Assembly (NCBI GenBank): GCA_016201215.1
Contig: JACQDH010000184.1
Coordinates: 1 to 43,039 of the forward strand
Direction: 5' to 3'
Source of the DNA: Acidobacteriota bacterium
GTDB taxonomy: Bacteria > Acidobacteriota > Terriglobia > Acidiferrales > UBA7541
DNA: 43,039 nt
Below are positions 1 to 11,267 of this stretch, piece by piece. Under the pieces are notes generated by a model that was not told where the DNA came from, did no database searches, and was given only the letters and a program-made list of their open reading frames with translations. Made by a program: the position numbers and the translations under genes. Numbering within the stretch: the first letter of the stretch is position 1; every line of letters begins with the position of its first letter.

Positions 1-11
1 CCGTAAAACGG

Positions 12-50
12 AAATGGCCTGGCGAGCAATCGCCAGGCCATTTTTGTTTT
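12..50. terminator. Bidirectional rho-independent terminator
   Basis: A perfect stem (bases 12-24 pairing with 31-43) encloses a 6-base loop and is followed on the plus strand by a T-rich run. Read on the minus strand, a T-containing tail also follows. It lies just past the stop of lon, so it can end lon transcripts as well as those of a plus-strand gene outside the window. Confidence 0.8.
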
Positions 51-81
51 CGCGGGGCGGGCATTGCTGCCCGCTTGAGCT

Positions 82-2508
<2,427 letters not shown>

Positions 2509-2857
2509 CTCTCCTCCCGTTCAGGGCCTCTATACACGAAAGCACTTCACGCTCCATACCGTTAGATGCAGTCGGAGGCGAATGGGTACAGATGCCATCA
2601 CACGACAGCCTACAACAATCTTTAGTATATCACACTAATATGCTTTCTAGCCATGTGGCTAGACCATGGAACTGACAAGTCATCTGTTTTTAATCCGATA
2701 CGCGCTCCATCTCCCCCGTCTCCGCGTATGTCATGGTTTAAAAACCAGCCGGGAGCACGAACCAGGTGGGAACCGGCACAGAACTCTGTGGTGACCTGGG
2801 TTACCCAGACCTGTCAGCGCGGGCTGACCCAATTGCGGAGAGCTGGCCCAACTGGAG
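2509..2857. other. Intergenic region between lon and CCA-adding enzyme gene
   Basis: These 349 bases hold no credible gene. They are more AT-rich than their surroundings near 2620-2700, where the lon promoter and inverted repeat lie. At 2796-2808 (CTGGGT-T-ACCCAG) and 2814-2827 (TCAGC-N4-GCTGA) two short hairpins sit just downstream of the CCA-adding enzyme stop codon. Neither has a U-run on the minus strand, so they are only weak terminator candidates. Confidence 0.5.
2620..2640 (-). promoter_or_regulatory. HAIR-like inverted repeat over lon promoter
   Basis: On the plus strand the site reads CTTTAGT-N7-ACTAATA, with perfect core arms TTAGT and ACTAA. Spacing and half-site resemble the HspR-associated inverted repeat (CTTGAGT-N7-ACTCAAG). 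On the minus strand it overlaps TGATATACT, an extended -10 box (TATACT, minus strand of 2624-2629), about 115 bases before the lon ATG. Assignment to HspR is inference, since no hspR gene is in the window. Confidence 0.45.
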
Positions 2858-4204
2858 CTAGTTGGTCTGGGTGGAATAGCACTGCCGAATGAATGCCAGT
2901 GCCTCCTCCCTGCTGTTCAGGCGGCCGTCGAGCTGGGCGTCCTCCACCGCCTGGAGGATCTCCTTGAACAGCGGACCGCGCGGATACCCCATACTCACCA
3001 GGTCCTCCCCGGTGACTAGGCGCTCCGGCCGCACCTGTTCGGGCGGGGTCTCCGCCAGGAACCGGCGCATGAACTCGTAGGCATCGAGGAGGCCATGCGA
3101 GGCCAGGCAGTCCAGACGATGAAGTTCCAGGTGTTCGTCGAACTGGGGCAAACGCACAAAGCGCTTCAGGGTGGAGGGGCGCATCTGAAAGACATCTTTG
3201 AAGCGCAGGTGATTGGCCACCAGCGCCGCGATCTGTTCAGTGTCGTCATTCGAGAAGCGCAGCCGCCGGCAAATCTCCTCGGCCATGCGCGTGCCCATTT
3301 CGACGTGGTGGTCGAAGCGGATGCGGTCGCTGGCCGCGTTGGCCGGGCTGAACGTCGGCGGCTTGCCCACGTCGTGGAGCAGGGCGCCCCAGGCCAGGGT
3401 GGCAGAGCAGCCGGACGGCAACCTCTCCAGCATCAGCCGCGTGTGGATCCAGACATCGCCCTCGGGGTGGAACTGTGGGGGTTGCTCGACGCCCTTCATT
3501 CGGCTCACTTCGGGCAGCACCGCCGCGAGCAGGCCCGCGTCATGCAGCAACTCAAATCCGCGGCGGGCCGCGCCTTCGGTGAGCAGCTTGGTGAGCTCGT
3601 CGCGCAGACGCTCGGCGGAAACCTGGTGAATCTCCCTGGCCTGCCCGCGAATGGCCGAGAAAGTCGCCGGCTCGATGGCGTAGCCGAAACGCGCGGCAAA
3701 CCGTACGGCGCGCACCATGCGCAGCTTGTCCTCGCGGAAACGTAATCCAGGTTCGCCGATGGCGCGCACCAGCCCGGCACGCAGGTCGGCGCGGCCGCCG
3801 ACCAAATCGAGTACCTGGCCGGTTCTGGGGTCCATCAGCAGGCCGTTGATAGTGAAGTCGCGCCGCTGGACGTCTTCTTCCGGCCGCTGGGTGTAGATGA
3901 CATGGTCGGGATGGCGTCCGTCCGAGTAACCCACATCCGAGCGAAACGTAGCGACTTCAACCTGCGCGGGAGCTTCGCCGGCGGACTTGTCCACTACCAG
4001 GATGACGCCGAATTGCGCGCCCACGGCAATGCTTTGCGGAAAAAGCTGCTGCACGCGGTCGGGTGTCGCGTCGGTCGAAACGTCGTAGTCGGTGGGCTCG
4101 CGGCCCAGGACCAGATCACGCACACACCCGCCCACCAGATAGGCCTGATGGCCCGCTTCGCCCAAAACGCGGCAGATTCGTTCGGCCAGCTCGCGGGGAG
4201 TCAT
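2858..4204 (-). CDS. tRNA nucleotidyltransferase / poly(A) polymerase family (CCA-adding) with HD domain
   Basis: This enzyme of the class II nucleotidyltransferase family adds or repairs the 3' CCA of tRNA using CTP and ATP. The N-terminus has the flexible-loop and catalytic motif (YLVGGCVRDLVLG followed by TDYDVSTDA, in which the DxD aspartates bind metal), then RRDFTINGL and the RFREDKLRMVRAVRFAARF nucleotide-selection region. The second half carries an HD-domain signature (LLHDVGK), as in bifunctional CCA enzymes with phosphohydrolase activity. The ATG at 4204 is chosen because homology begins there (MTPRELAERI). A GTG six codons upstream (4222) is possible, and neither has a clear ribosome site. 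CCA-adding and poly(A)-polymerase members cannot be separated by eye. In a single-copy acidobacterial setting CCA addition is the likelier role. Confidence 0.9.
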   Translation of the reverse strand: MTPRELAERICRVLGEAGHQAYLVGGCVRDLVLGREPTDYDVSTDATPDRVQQLFPQSIAVGAQFGVILVVDKSAGEAPAQVEVATFRSDVGYSDGRHPDHVIYTQRPEEDVQRRDFTINGLLMDPRTGQVLDLVGGRADLRAGLVRAIGEPGLRFREDKLRMVRAVRFAARFGYAIEPATFSAIRGQAREIHQVSAERLRDELTKLLTEGAARRGFELLHDAGLLAAVLPEVSRMKGVEQPPQFHPEGDVWIHTRLMLERLPSGCSATLAWGALLHDVGKPPTFSPANAASDRIRFDHHVEMGTRMAEEICRRLRFSNDDTEQIAALVANHLRFKDVFQMRPSTLKRFVRLPQFDEHLELHRLDCLASHGLLDAYEFMRRFLAETPPEQVRPERLVTGEDLVSMGYPRGPLFKEILQAVEDAQLDGRLNSREEALAFIRQCYSTQTN

Positions 4205-4307
4205 GGTCTGATTATGAAACACCCGCCGCTAAGTAGCAAAAAAGTAGCCGATTGAAAACGTCGAAGAGTTCGGGAGTCAGGACGGAGGACCGCTCTTTTC
4301 GTTTTCC

Positions 4308-5489
4308 TCAGACGACGCGGAGGATCAGGCACGTGATGTCGTCGTGCTGTCGCGCCGCGCCGACAAAGCCGTCCACAGCGGCCATCAGACCCGTGAGCGC
4401 ATCGTCGGCGCTCGGGCCGGGCACGGCCGTGGAGCCCGGGCCGGCCACGCGGAAATGTGTCTCCAGGCGTCGCTCACCGAATTCCTCACCCTCCTCATTC
4501 ACCGCTTCGACCACGCCATCGGTGAAGACGACCAGCAGGTCACCGGGAGCTAGTGTCACACAGGCGGAATCGTAGCCCGCGCGCGGCTCGATGCCGAGCG
4601 GCAGGCCACCGGCCTCCAGGCGCTCGAAATCCCCTGCCGCCCGACGCAGCAGCGGGGTGTTGTGTCCGGCGTTGATATAGGCGAGCGCGCCGGTCGCCCG
4701 GTCGAGTTCGGCGAAGAAGGCGGTGGTAAAGCGGCGTCCCTCGAGGCTGTGGGCGCAGGAATAGCGATTCAACCCCGCCACCAGTTCGGCAAGCGAGGTA
4801 GGCAGTGCAGCCAGAGCCCGCAGGCTGGCCTGAAAGGTGGCCATGAGCAGGGCGGCGGGCACGCTTTTGCCGGCCACATCGGCCACGACCACCAGGAGAC
4901 GTCTCCCACCGGGCACGCTGCCCGAGGTGCCGTCCGCTGGGGGACGAAAGAAGGCATCGTAGTAGTCTCCCGCGACGGTGTTGGCCGGCCGGGTCGCAAA
5001 CGCGATGTCCACGCCCGGCACAACCGGCGGAGCGTCGGGCACGAGCCAGTGCTGGATCTCGCGCGCAATTTCCAGATCGCGCTTCATCGTAACGCGGTCG
5101 GCCAGTTCGAGCGCCAGCAGGAGAAACAAGGTGAGGGCAGCGAGGCCACCATACTCGCCGACTCGGATTTGGAAACGCTGGCCGTATCGAAACTGAATGC
5201 CAGAGACAACCAGCAGCGCGACAGCCACCAGCAGCAGGACGCGCCGCGCCGGAGACAGCTTCATCAACAGGGCCCAGAACAACCCCCGCGCGGCATGGAA
5301 GGGCCGCCGCCAGCGCGAGGCGCGGCGCACAGCCTCCCAATCGACGTCCTGCGAGTAGAGGCCGTAGCTAGCGCGCGCCTCGGAAGCAAACTGCGCCCAG
5401 AGTTCCTCGAGTGCGAGGCCCTCGGTCACGCGCTGCCAGAAGTTGCGCGCGCGGCTGCCCAGTCGACCGAATGTTTCTCGTGCCGCCAT
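4308..5489 (-). CDS. Membrane-anchored SpoIIE/RsbU-type PP2C serine phosphatase
   Basis: The predicted 393-residue protein has an N-terminal soluble part, two hydrophobic segments (about 83-99 and 115-130), a short signalling helix (LEIAREIQHWLVP) and a C-terminal SpoIIE-type PP2C domain. Metal-binding and fold motifs are visible: AGDYYDAF with Asp175, VVADVAGKSVPAALLMA, NAGHNTPLLRR, LLVVFTDGVVEA and the closing HDDITCLILRV. Such phosphatases dephosphorylate anti-anti-sigma factors in partner-switching modules that respond to membrane or cytosolic signals. No STAS or HATPase partner is encoded nearby, so the pathway is unknown. It is convergent with nothing and is separated from the CCA-adding enzyme gene by about 100 bases. 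The input domain before the transmembrane pair is not recognised. Confidence 0.85.
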   Translation of the reverse strand: MAARETFGRLGSRARNFWQRVTEGLALEELWAQFASEARASYGLYSQDVDWEAVRRASRWRRPFHAARGLFWALLMKLSPARRVLLLVAVALLVVSGIQFRYGQRFQIRVGEYGGLAALTLFLLLALELADRVTMKRDLEIAREIQHWLVPDAPPVVPGVDIAFATRPANTVAGDYYDAFFRPPADGTSGSVPGGRRLLVVVADVAGKSVPAALLMATFQASLRALAALPTSLAELVAGLNRYSCAHSLEGRRFTTAFFAELDRATGALAYINAGHNTPLLRRAAGDFERLEAGGLPLGIEPRAGYDSACVTLAPGDLLVVFTDGVVEAVNEEGEEFGERRLETHFRVAGPGSTAVPGPSADDALTGLMAAVDGFVGAARQHDDITCLILRVV

Positions 5490-5536
5490 GCGTCAGGATT
5501 ATACGGCAGAGGAGCCCGGCGGGGGGGCAAGCAAGT

Positions 5537-5585
5537 AGCTTTCAGCTTTCAGCTTTCAGCTTTCAGCTTTCAGCTTTCAGCTTTC
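5537..5585. repeat. Seven tandem copies of AGCTTTC
   Basis: The 7-base unit AGCTTTC is repeated seven times without error, directly between the phosphatase start (5489) and the dinB stop (5601). The tract is followed by a degenerate copy (ggctg). A perfect heptamer tract is a candidate slippage site. It lies just downstream of dinB, and upstream of the phosphatase gene where it could change promoter spacing. Confidence 0.95.
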
Positions 5586-5600
5586 GGCTGTCCAGTCGCC

Positions 5601-6881
5601 CTATTCTTCCTCGCTGCTGCGCAGCGAGCCGCCGAACTGGATCTTCGAGAAGCCGAAGCGGTCTCGCAGGCGGTCAGTGGCGCGGGCTAGGCGCTCGAGC
5701 TTTTCGCGGCGGCCGGCATCGAGCAGGTCGAGTTGGCGTGCGCCGTGGGTCAGCGAAGCCAGTTCGACGCCCAGCAGGCGAATCTTCCGTCGCCGGTGCC
5801 AGTGCTCGGCGAAGAGTTTCCGCATGGTGCCCAGAATCACGGCGTCGAGGTTGGTAGGTTCCGGCAGCGTTTTCGAGCGCGTGATGGTTTGAAAGCCTGC
5901 GTAGCGGATGGTCAGCGTGAGCGTGCGCGCCTCGAGCCCCGCGTCGCGCAGGCGCTTGGCCACCTTCTGGCAGAGGTGACTCAGGGTGGAATCAAGTGCG
6001 GCGCGGTCGTCGGTATCAGAACCAAAAGTGTGGTTGGCCGAGATCGACTTCGGCTCGGCGTCCACAAAAAACTCGTAGGAATCCTCGCCGCGCGCCTTGC
6101 GGTAGAGCGCCGTGCCCCACAGGCCGAAGACTTCTTCCAGCTTTTCTTGCGACACCTGGGCCAACTGCCCGACCGTTTCGATCCCGAGCGACTTCAGCGC
6201 CGCTTCAGTGACCTTGCCGATGCCGGGAATCTTGCGCACCGCAAGCCCGGCCAGGAAAGCGGCTTCGCTGCCCGCCGGCACCCAGAGTAGGCCGCGCGGC
6301 TTGGCTTGATCGGACGCCACCTTGGCAACCAGGCGCGTGCGCGCCAGCCCCGCTGAGCACGGCAGGTGCGTGGTGTCCCAGATTTCGCGCAGCAGCTTGT
6401 CGGTCGCGCCCAGCGGCGCGCCGTGCAGACGCTCGGTGCCGGTCCAGTCGAGGTACGCCTCGTCAATCGAGACTATCTCCACCACGGGCGAATATTTCGC
6501 GAGGATGGCGGCGAGGCGGTCGCTCCATTCGGCGTAGAGCTCATGATGGCCGTCGAGGAAAACCGCGTGCGGGCACAGCCGGCCGGCGGTGCGCAGCGGC
6601 ATGGCCGAGTGGATGCCGTACCGCCGGGCTTCGTAGCTCGCCGCACTGACCACGCCGCGCTGGTCCGGTTGCCCGCCCACGACGACGGGCTTGCCGCGCA
6701 GCTCGGGACGCGCCAGCAATTCGACCGAAACGAAAAACGCGTCCATGTCCACATGCAAGATGGATGTAGAGGAGGCAGAGAAGAGAAAGGAAGCAGGGGA
6801 TTCAGAGGACGCTTGCGTGGCGGTCGCCACCGCGCTCTCAGCGGTGTCGTGCTTGGCGCGGAAGCGGGCCAGCTTGGGCAT
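5601..6881 (-). CDS. dinB: DNA polymerase IV (Y-family translesion polymerase)
   Basis: This 426-residue Y-family polymerase performs error-prone bypass of DNA lesions. Catalytic carboxylates are visible: Asp45 in HVDMDAFF and Asp140/Glu141 in SIDEAYLD. A helix-hairpin-helix (KIPGIGKVTEAAL, about 217-229) precedes the little-finger domain. QLDLLD at 383-388 fits a beta-clamp-binding motif (QLxL[FL]). The first 40 residues, rich in Ser and Ala, precede the usual start of the family, so either the enzyme has an extra N-terminal tail or translation starts elsewhere. No in-frame start lies closer to the conserved block than the one used. It follows prmC by 65 bases in the same direction and may be read through from prfA-prmC. 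No obvious LexA box is visible in that gap. Confidence 0.93.
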   Translation of the reverse strand: MPKLARFRAKHDTAESAVATATQASSESPASFLFSASSTSILHVDMDAFFVSVELLARPELRGKPVVVGGQPDQRGVVSAASYEARRYGIHSAMPLRTAGRLCPHAVFLDGHHELYAEWSDRLAAILAKYSPVVEIVSIDEAYLDWTGTERLHGAPLGATDKLLREIWDTTHLPCSAGLARTRLVAKVASDQAKPRGLLWVPAGSEAAFLAGLAVRKIPGIGKVTEAALKSLGIETVGQLAQVSQEKLEEVFGLWGTALYRKARGEDSYEFFVDAEPKSISANHTFGSDTDDRAALDSTLSHLCQKVAKRLRDAGLEARTLTLTIRYAGFQTITRSKTLPEPTNLDAVILGTMRKLFAEHWHRRRKIRLLGVELASLTHGARQLDLLDAGRREKLERLARATDRLRDRFGFSKIQFGGSLRSSEEE

Positions 6882-6946
6882 CGCGTGGATTCCAATCGCT
6901 AAGATACACCGGCGCGGAGCCCCTGCGAAACACCATCCTGCTCGGA

Positions 6947-7903
6947 CTAAGCGCGCTCAGCGGCCAGAACGCGCGGGATGCCGGCTAGATCCTGCGTGAC
7001 GCTGATGCGCGACCAGCCGCGCGATGCCGTGACCAAACCGTCCACGTGCTCCAGCGCATTGTAACCCAACTCCAACACCAGGACGCCGCCGGGGACCAGC
7101 AACTGCTGCGCCTGGCCGATGAGCGGCTCGTAAATCTCGCAGCCCCGCTCGCCGGCGAACAGCGCCTCGGCCGGCTCGTGTTCGCGGACCTCGCGTGGCA
7201 ACAGTTCGGCTTCGCTGCGTCCGACGTAAGGAGGGTTGCTGACGATCAGGTCGAAAGGCAATGAGGAGAGATGAGTGGCTGGGGGCGGGTCAAAGAACAC
7301 GTCGAGCAGGTTGCACTCGATGAAGTGGATGCGGTCGGCAATGCCGTGACGCGCGGCGTTGCGCCGCGCCACGGCAAGCGCCGCGGGCGAAATGTCCGTG
7401 GCGAACACTTGCGCCTGGGGCAGTTCGCGGGCCAAGGCCACCGCGAGGCACCCCGAACCGGTGCCCACGTCAGCCACGCGCAGGCCGGCGCCGTCGAGCG
7501 CCGGCCGTTGCCCGCCGCGCAGGTTCTGTTGCCCGATCCGGGCAAGGGCCACTTCGATTACGTGCTCGGTTTCCGGCCGCGGAATCAGCACATCGGAGGT
7601 CACTTCAAACTCCAACCCCCAGAACTCCTGTCGGCCGGTGAGGTATTGCGTGGGCACTCCGCCAACGCGCCGCGCGACGAGGCCGAAATATTCTTCGGCC
7701 TTCCCTGGATCCACGAGCTCTTCGGGATGCGCGTAGAGCCAGGCGCGGTCGCACCCGAGGACGTGCATCAGCAGCAGCTCGGCCGCCAGGGTGTGCGACG
7801 GGACGCTGCCCTCGCGCAGCCGCGCCATGCCTTGTTTAAGCGCACCGCGAACGTCTATGGCTTCCGATTTGTGAGCGGCGGAGTGCACCGGCGGGCGGCT
7901 CAC
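6947..7903 (-). CDS. prmC: Release factor glutamine N5-methyltransferase (HemK/PrmC)
   Basis: The enzyme methylates the glutamine of the GGQ motif of peptide-chain release factors, using S-adenosylmethionine. The predicted 318 residues have the N-terminal helical domain, the linker IPRPETE (108-113) typical of PrmC, the SAM-binding motif ADVGTGSG (144-151) and the catalytic NPPY (223-226). Its start codon overlaps the stop codon of prfA by four bases (7900-7903), so it is translationally coupled to its own substrate gene. This is a conserved bacterial arrangement that supports the call. Confidence 0.96.
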   Translation of the reverse strand: MSRPPVHSAAHKSEAIDVRGALKQGMARLREGSVPSHTLAAELLLMHVLGCDRAWLYAHPEELVDPGKAEEYFGLVARRVGGVPTQYLTGRQEFWGLEFEVTSDVLIPRPETEHVIEVALARIGQQNLRGGQRPALDGAGLRVADVGTGSGCLAVALARELPQAQVFATDISPAALAVARRNAARHGIADRIHFIECNLLDVFFDPPPATHLSSLPFDLIVSNPPYVGRSEAELLPREVREHEPAEALFAGERGCEIYEPLIGQAQQLLVPGGVLVLELGYNALEHVDGLVTASRGWSRISVTQDLAGIPRVLAAERA

Positions 7904-8991
7904 GCTTCGATGAGTTCCTGCTTGAGCCGCTCGGCCTCGTAGTGGGTGACCAGCGCGTCCACGAACGGCTCAAGCTTGCCGTCCATCACGTTGCTGAGCT
8001 GGTGCAGCGTCAGGTCGATGCGGTGGTCGGTGACGCGGTTTTGCGGGAAGTTGTAGGTGCGGATTTTCTCCGAGCGGTCGCCCGACTTGATCTGCCCGCG
8101 GCGCTCCGCGGCGATCTGCAGGTGCTGCTTTTCCTGCTCCAGCTCGTAGAGCCGCGCGCGGAGCACGCGCATGGCCTTGGCACGGTTCTTGATTTGCGAT
8201 TTTTCGTCCTGCTGGGAGACCACGAGGTTGGTGGGCAGGTGCGTGATGCGCACGGCCGAGTAAGTGGTGTTCACCGACTGCCCGCCCGGGCCCGAGGAGC
8301 AGAACGTGTCGATGCGGATGTCCTTTGGGTCGATCTTGATGTCGATTTCGTCGGCTTCGGGCAGCACCGCCACGGTCGCCGCCGAGGTGTGGATGCGGCC
8401 TTGCTGCTCGGTCTGCGGCACCCGCTGCACGCGATGCACGCCGCTTTCGTACTTCAGCTTGGAATAGACCTTCTCGCCCTGGATGGCCGCTACAACTTCC
8501 TTGAGGCCGCCCTGCGACGAGGGCGAGCTCTCCAGCACCTCGACGCGCCAACCCTGCGATTCGGCATAGCGCGAGTACATACGGAAGAGTTCCCCGGCAA
8601 ACAGCCCGGCCTCTTCACCGCCCGTGCCGGCGCGGATTTCGAGAATGACGTTTTTCTCGTCGTTGGGGTCGCGCGGCAGCAGCAAGAGCTTCAACGCGCG
8701 CTCGACGGCTTCCCTGCGCTCGGCGAGATGGCGCTCCTCGTCGTGGGCGAGCTGCTTCATCTCGGGGTCCGCGGCTTCGAGAAGCATCTGCTTGGCCTCG
8801 CGCAGGCCCTTTTCGATCTGCTTCCACTCGCGGTACTTGGCGACGACTTCGGCAAGGTCGGCGTGGGTGCGGGCGAGCTTCTGGTAGCGCGCCGAATCAC
8901 CCAGCACTTCCGGCGAAGAGAGCTGCTGGGTGAGCTCGTTGTAGCGCGACTCGATCTGGTCAAGTTTTTCAAAAAGCGTCAGCGTAACCAT
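7900..8991 (-). CDS. prfA: Peptide chain release factor 1
   Basis: This 363-residue class I release factor reads UAA and UAG in the ribosomal A site and triggers peptide release. The GGQ motif is at 236-238 ([14 protein letters not shown]). The stop-codon-reading tripeptide expected for RF1 (PxT) is PQT at 192-194 within [20 protein letters not shown], which rules out RF2 (SPF). The long N-terminal helical domain is complete. The ATG is preceded by GGAGCAGGA. It begins a short operon with prmC, and probably dinB after it. Confidence 0.96.
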   Translation of the reverse strand: MVTLTLFEKLDQIESRYNELTQQLSSPEVLGDSARYQKLARTHADLAEVVAKYREWKQIEKGLREAKQMLLEAADPEMKQLAHDEERHLAERREAVERALKLLLLPRDPNDEKNVILEIRAGTGGEEAGLFAGELFRMYSRYAESQGWRVEVLESSPSSQGGLKEVVAAIQGEKVYSKLKYESGVHRVQRVPQTEQQGRIHTSAATVAVLPEADEIDIKIDPKDIRIDTFCSSGPGGQSVNTTYSAVRITHLPTNLVVSQQDEKSQIKNRAKAMRVLRARLYELEQEKQHLQIAAERRGQIKSGDRSEKIRTYNFPQNRVTDHRIDLTLHQLSNVMDGKLEPFVDALVTHYEAERLKQELIEA

Positions 8992-9198
8992 GGAATCCTG
9001 CTCCGTGCCTCAATGGCAAAACACAAAAACCGAAACCTGAAACTCAAAACTTGGAGGATAGACAACTGCGACGACCCCGCAGTACAGGGCCAAGAGGAGG
9101 CTAGCTAATAAAAGGGGGCAAACATCGCACCAAGACCCTTCATTAGAATAGCGGCTAACCCGCGGAAAGTCAACGGAAGTAACGGCCTGGTCTCCGTT

Positions 9199-9223
9199 GC
9201 TGTACTAGACTCCGCTGTACTAG
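9199..9223 (+). repeat. Direct repeat upstream of Rieske gene
   Basis: GCTGTACTAG occurs twice (9199-9208 and 9214-9223) with a 15-base period, ending 17 bases before the Rieske oxygenase ATG. The position suggests a regulator-binding site or promoter element. No regulator can be named. Confidence 0.5.
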
Positions 9224-9239
9224 GATAGGTTTTCCGCAC

Positions 9240-10355
9240 ATGAGCAAAGTGCTAACTTCCGCGCAGCCCTCCGCTGCTCCCGCTGCCACAGGCGACCTGG
9301 GCATGCTGGGGGGCTTCTGGTATCCGGCGCTGCGCAGCAGCCGGATCCACGGCCGTGCGCTGGCGACGGCTATGCTGCTCGAAGTGCCGCTGGTTCTCGG
9401 CCGCGACGCTCAGGGCCGCGCGTTTGCCCTGCGCGACGCCTGCCCGCACCGCGGTATGCCGCTCTCGTTCGGGCATTTTGACGGCGCACAGATTGAGTGC
9501 TGCTACCACGGCTGGAAATTCGATGCGCATACCGGCCAGTGCCGCGAGATTCCTTCGCTGACCGCACGCGACAAACTGAAGCCTGAGCGCATCTTCGCCG
9601 GCAGCTTTCCCTGCGAGGAGCGCGACGGCTACTTCTGGGTTTACATGCCCGATCCCGGTGCGAGGCCCGGCACCGCCGACGACCTGCCGTCAGCGCCGCA
9701 GCTGCCTACTTTCAGTGGGCGCTATCGCTTGACGCACCTCTGGGCCGAGCTGCCCTGCCATGTGGACCACGGCATCATCGGGCTGATGGACCCGGCACAC
9801 GGCCCCTTCGTGCATCAGTCCTGGTGGTGGCGCAGCCAGGACAGCATCCGCGAGAAAGAAAAGCTCTTCGAGCCGATTCCGAACGGCTTCCGCATGAGCG
9901 CGCACGCGCCGTCGGCCAACAGCGCGCCGTACAAATTGCTGCGCGTGTACGGCGAGCCCATCACCACGACGATCGATTTTGTGCTGCCCAACATGCGCTT
10001 CGAACAGATTCGCTGCGGGCGCTACTGGTTTTCAAGCCGCGCCACGGTCACGCCGGTGCGCCGCGACCTCTGCCGCATCGACTTCTGCGCGGCATGGAAC
10101 ATCTTTCTCTGGGTACCCTTCGTCGTCCCGATCTTCCGCCTCTTCGGGCGGCGGTTCATCCGCCAGGACCAGCAGACCATGATCCAGCAGGTTGAAGGCT
10201 TGAAGCACAATCCCAACTTGATGCTGATTGACGACGCCGACCGCCCGGCCAAATGGTATTTCCAGTTGAAGGCGGCGCTGCTGGAGGCACGGCGCACCGG
10301 CGCGCCGATGCAACATCCCCTCGATGGCCCGGTCATGCTGCGCTGGCGCAGTTGA
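9240..10355 (+). CDS. Rieske [2Fe-2S] non-heme iron oxygenase, alpha-subunit type
   Basis: This is a predicted 371-residue oxygenase. The Rieske cluster ligands are clear: Cys68 and His70 in ACPHRGMP, and Cys87 and His90 in CCYHGWKF. The C-terminal catalytic domain carries a DHGIIGLMDPAHGPFVH stretch matching the mononuclear-iron facial triad pattern. A hydrophobic segment (IFLWVPFVVPIF, about 285-297) suggests membrane association, as in chlorophyll-breakdown-like or sterol-type Rieske oxygenases. No beta subunit, ferredoxin or reductase is adjacent, so the electron partner and substrate are unknown. It is transcribed alone and divergently from prfA. The ATG at 9240 follows the direct repeat at 9199-9223. 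Confidence 0.85.
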   Translation: MSKVLTSAQPSAAPAATGDLGMLGGFWYPALRSSRIHGRALATAMLLEVPLVLGRDAQGRAFALRDACPHRGMPLSFGHFDGAQIECCYHGWKFDAHTGQCREIPSLTARDKLKPERIFAGSFPCEERDGYFWVYMPDPGARPGTADDLPSAPQLPTFSGRYRLTHLWAELPCHVDHGIIGLMDPAHGPFVHQSWWWRSQDSIREKEKLFEPIPNGFRMSAHAPSANSAPYKLLRVYGEPITTTIDFVLPNMRFEQIRCGRYWFSSRATVTPVRRDLCRIDFCAAWNIFLWVPFVVPIFRLFGRRFIRQDQQTMIQQVEGLKHNPNLMLIDDADRPAKWYFQLKAALLEARRTGAPMQHPLDGPVMLRWRS

Positions 10356-10376
10356 CGCGGCATCCCCCGCAAATGT

Positions 10377-10490
10377 GTGATCCTGAGCGGAGCCTCGCGC
10401 AGCGGGGCGAAGCGAAGGATCCCTCAGAGGAATTCCTCGCCCCGACAGTAGCTTGCGGTGTCGGGGCTCGGGATGACCTCGTTGGGGGGA
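10377..10490. repeat. Dispersed hairpin repeat (acidobacterial intergenic type)
   Basis: The tract contains GATCCT...AGGATC arms around a GC-rich core, then CCCCGACA (10440-10447) paired with TGTCGGGG (10459-10466). Its wording (cctgagcgga...gcgaaggat) is related to the element at 12988-13029. I read both as copies of one non-coding dispersed repeat family lying between genes. Confidence 0.6.
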
Positions 10491-10565
10491 TGGCGCGCTC
10501 CCTCGGCTGCGCTCGGGACAAGTACAGCGCGCCGCTACACATACAGGCCTGGAATAGAGGGCGGG

Positions 10566-11267
10566 CTACCGGAGTTCTTTGAGGTCGAATTCGACCTCAA
10601 CAGTCTGGCCGTTGGGCGTGAGCACTTCGATCTTCAGGGGCTCGGAGCGGATTTGCGAGGCGTCAAATTCCAAGAGCACTTCGGCACCCTCGAGTGCACC
10701 AACAACCGGGTTGGGGCCGGCGAGCCCGCCCGTGTGCAGCGGCCTGCCGCTGGCGTTTCGGGGCGTGATCCGCTCGCCCTGGACCAGGCGGATCGAAAAG
10801 TCGCGCCAGAAATCTTCCGGCCGCTCCCGCACCTCGCCCTTGCCGCGCGATGGATCCGCGATGAAGGCGGGATAGGTGGGCGTGAGGTTGATGCGCACGC
10901 GCACAACAATCCGGTCAGGGTGGGCGCGGTAGTCCTGCTCGGCCTGCTGCGCGCTGTAGCTGCCCGCAGCCTGGCTCGCGCGCCGCACAACCTGTTCGTA
11001 CGGCGTGCGGATTTCGATCTCCGCGACGTGTGGACCGGTCTTCGGAAGCGGTGGCCGCTTCAGGTACCGCGCCAGAAACTTGGCCGTTTTCTCGTCATGG
11101 CGTTGTCCGAGGAAGTACGCCTCACGAACCGTATGCCCATCGAGCGGATGCTCGTAGGGCAGGGCGGACTGGACGAGCAACAGACTCATCCCAAAGACCA
11201 TAACGCAACCTAGAGCGGCCCCTGTGACCATCCGGCGCCACCATTGTGTCCAGCCGCGACGGGTCAT
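10566..11267 (-). CDS. Predicted single-pass membrane protein, translationally coupled to thyX
   Basis: This protein of about 233 residues is not recognised. The start is set at the ATG of 11267, which overlaps the thyX stop (ATGA arrangement); the longer frame upstream lies inside thyX and is discarded. An N-terminal Arg/Trp-rich stretch is followed by one hydrophobic segment (about 15-34), so it is probably anchored with the rest outside the cytoplasm. The outer part has balanced charge and no Cys-rich or enzymatic motif that I can name. Coupling to thyX may reflect shared expression rather than shared function. Confidence 0.65.
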   Translation of the reverse strand: MTRRGWTQWWRRMVTGAALGCVMVFGMSLLLVQSALPYEHPLDGHTVREAYFLGQRHDEKTAKFLARYLKRPPLPKTGPHVAEIEIRTPYEQVVRRASQAAGSYSAQQAEQDYRAHPDRIVVRVRINLTPTYPAFIADPSRGKGEVRERPEDFWRDFSIRLVQGERITPRNASGRPLHTGGLAGPNPVVGALEGAEVLLEFDASQIRSEPLKIEVLTPNGQTVEVEFDLKELR

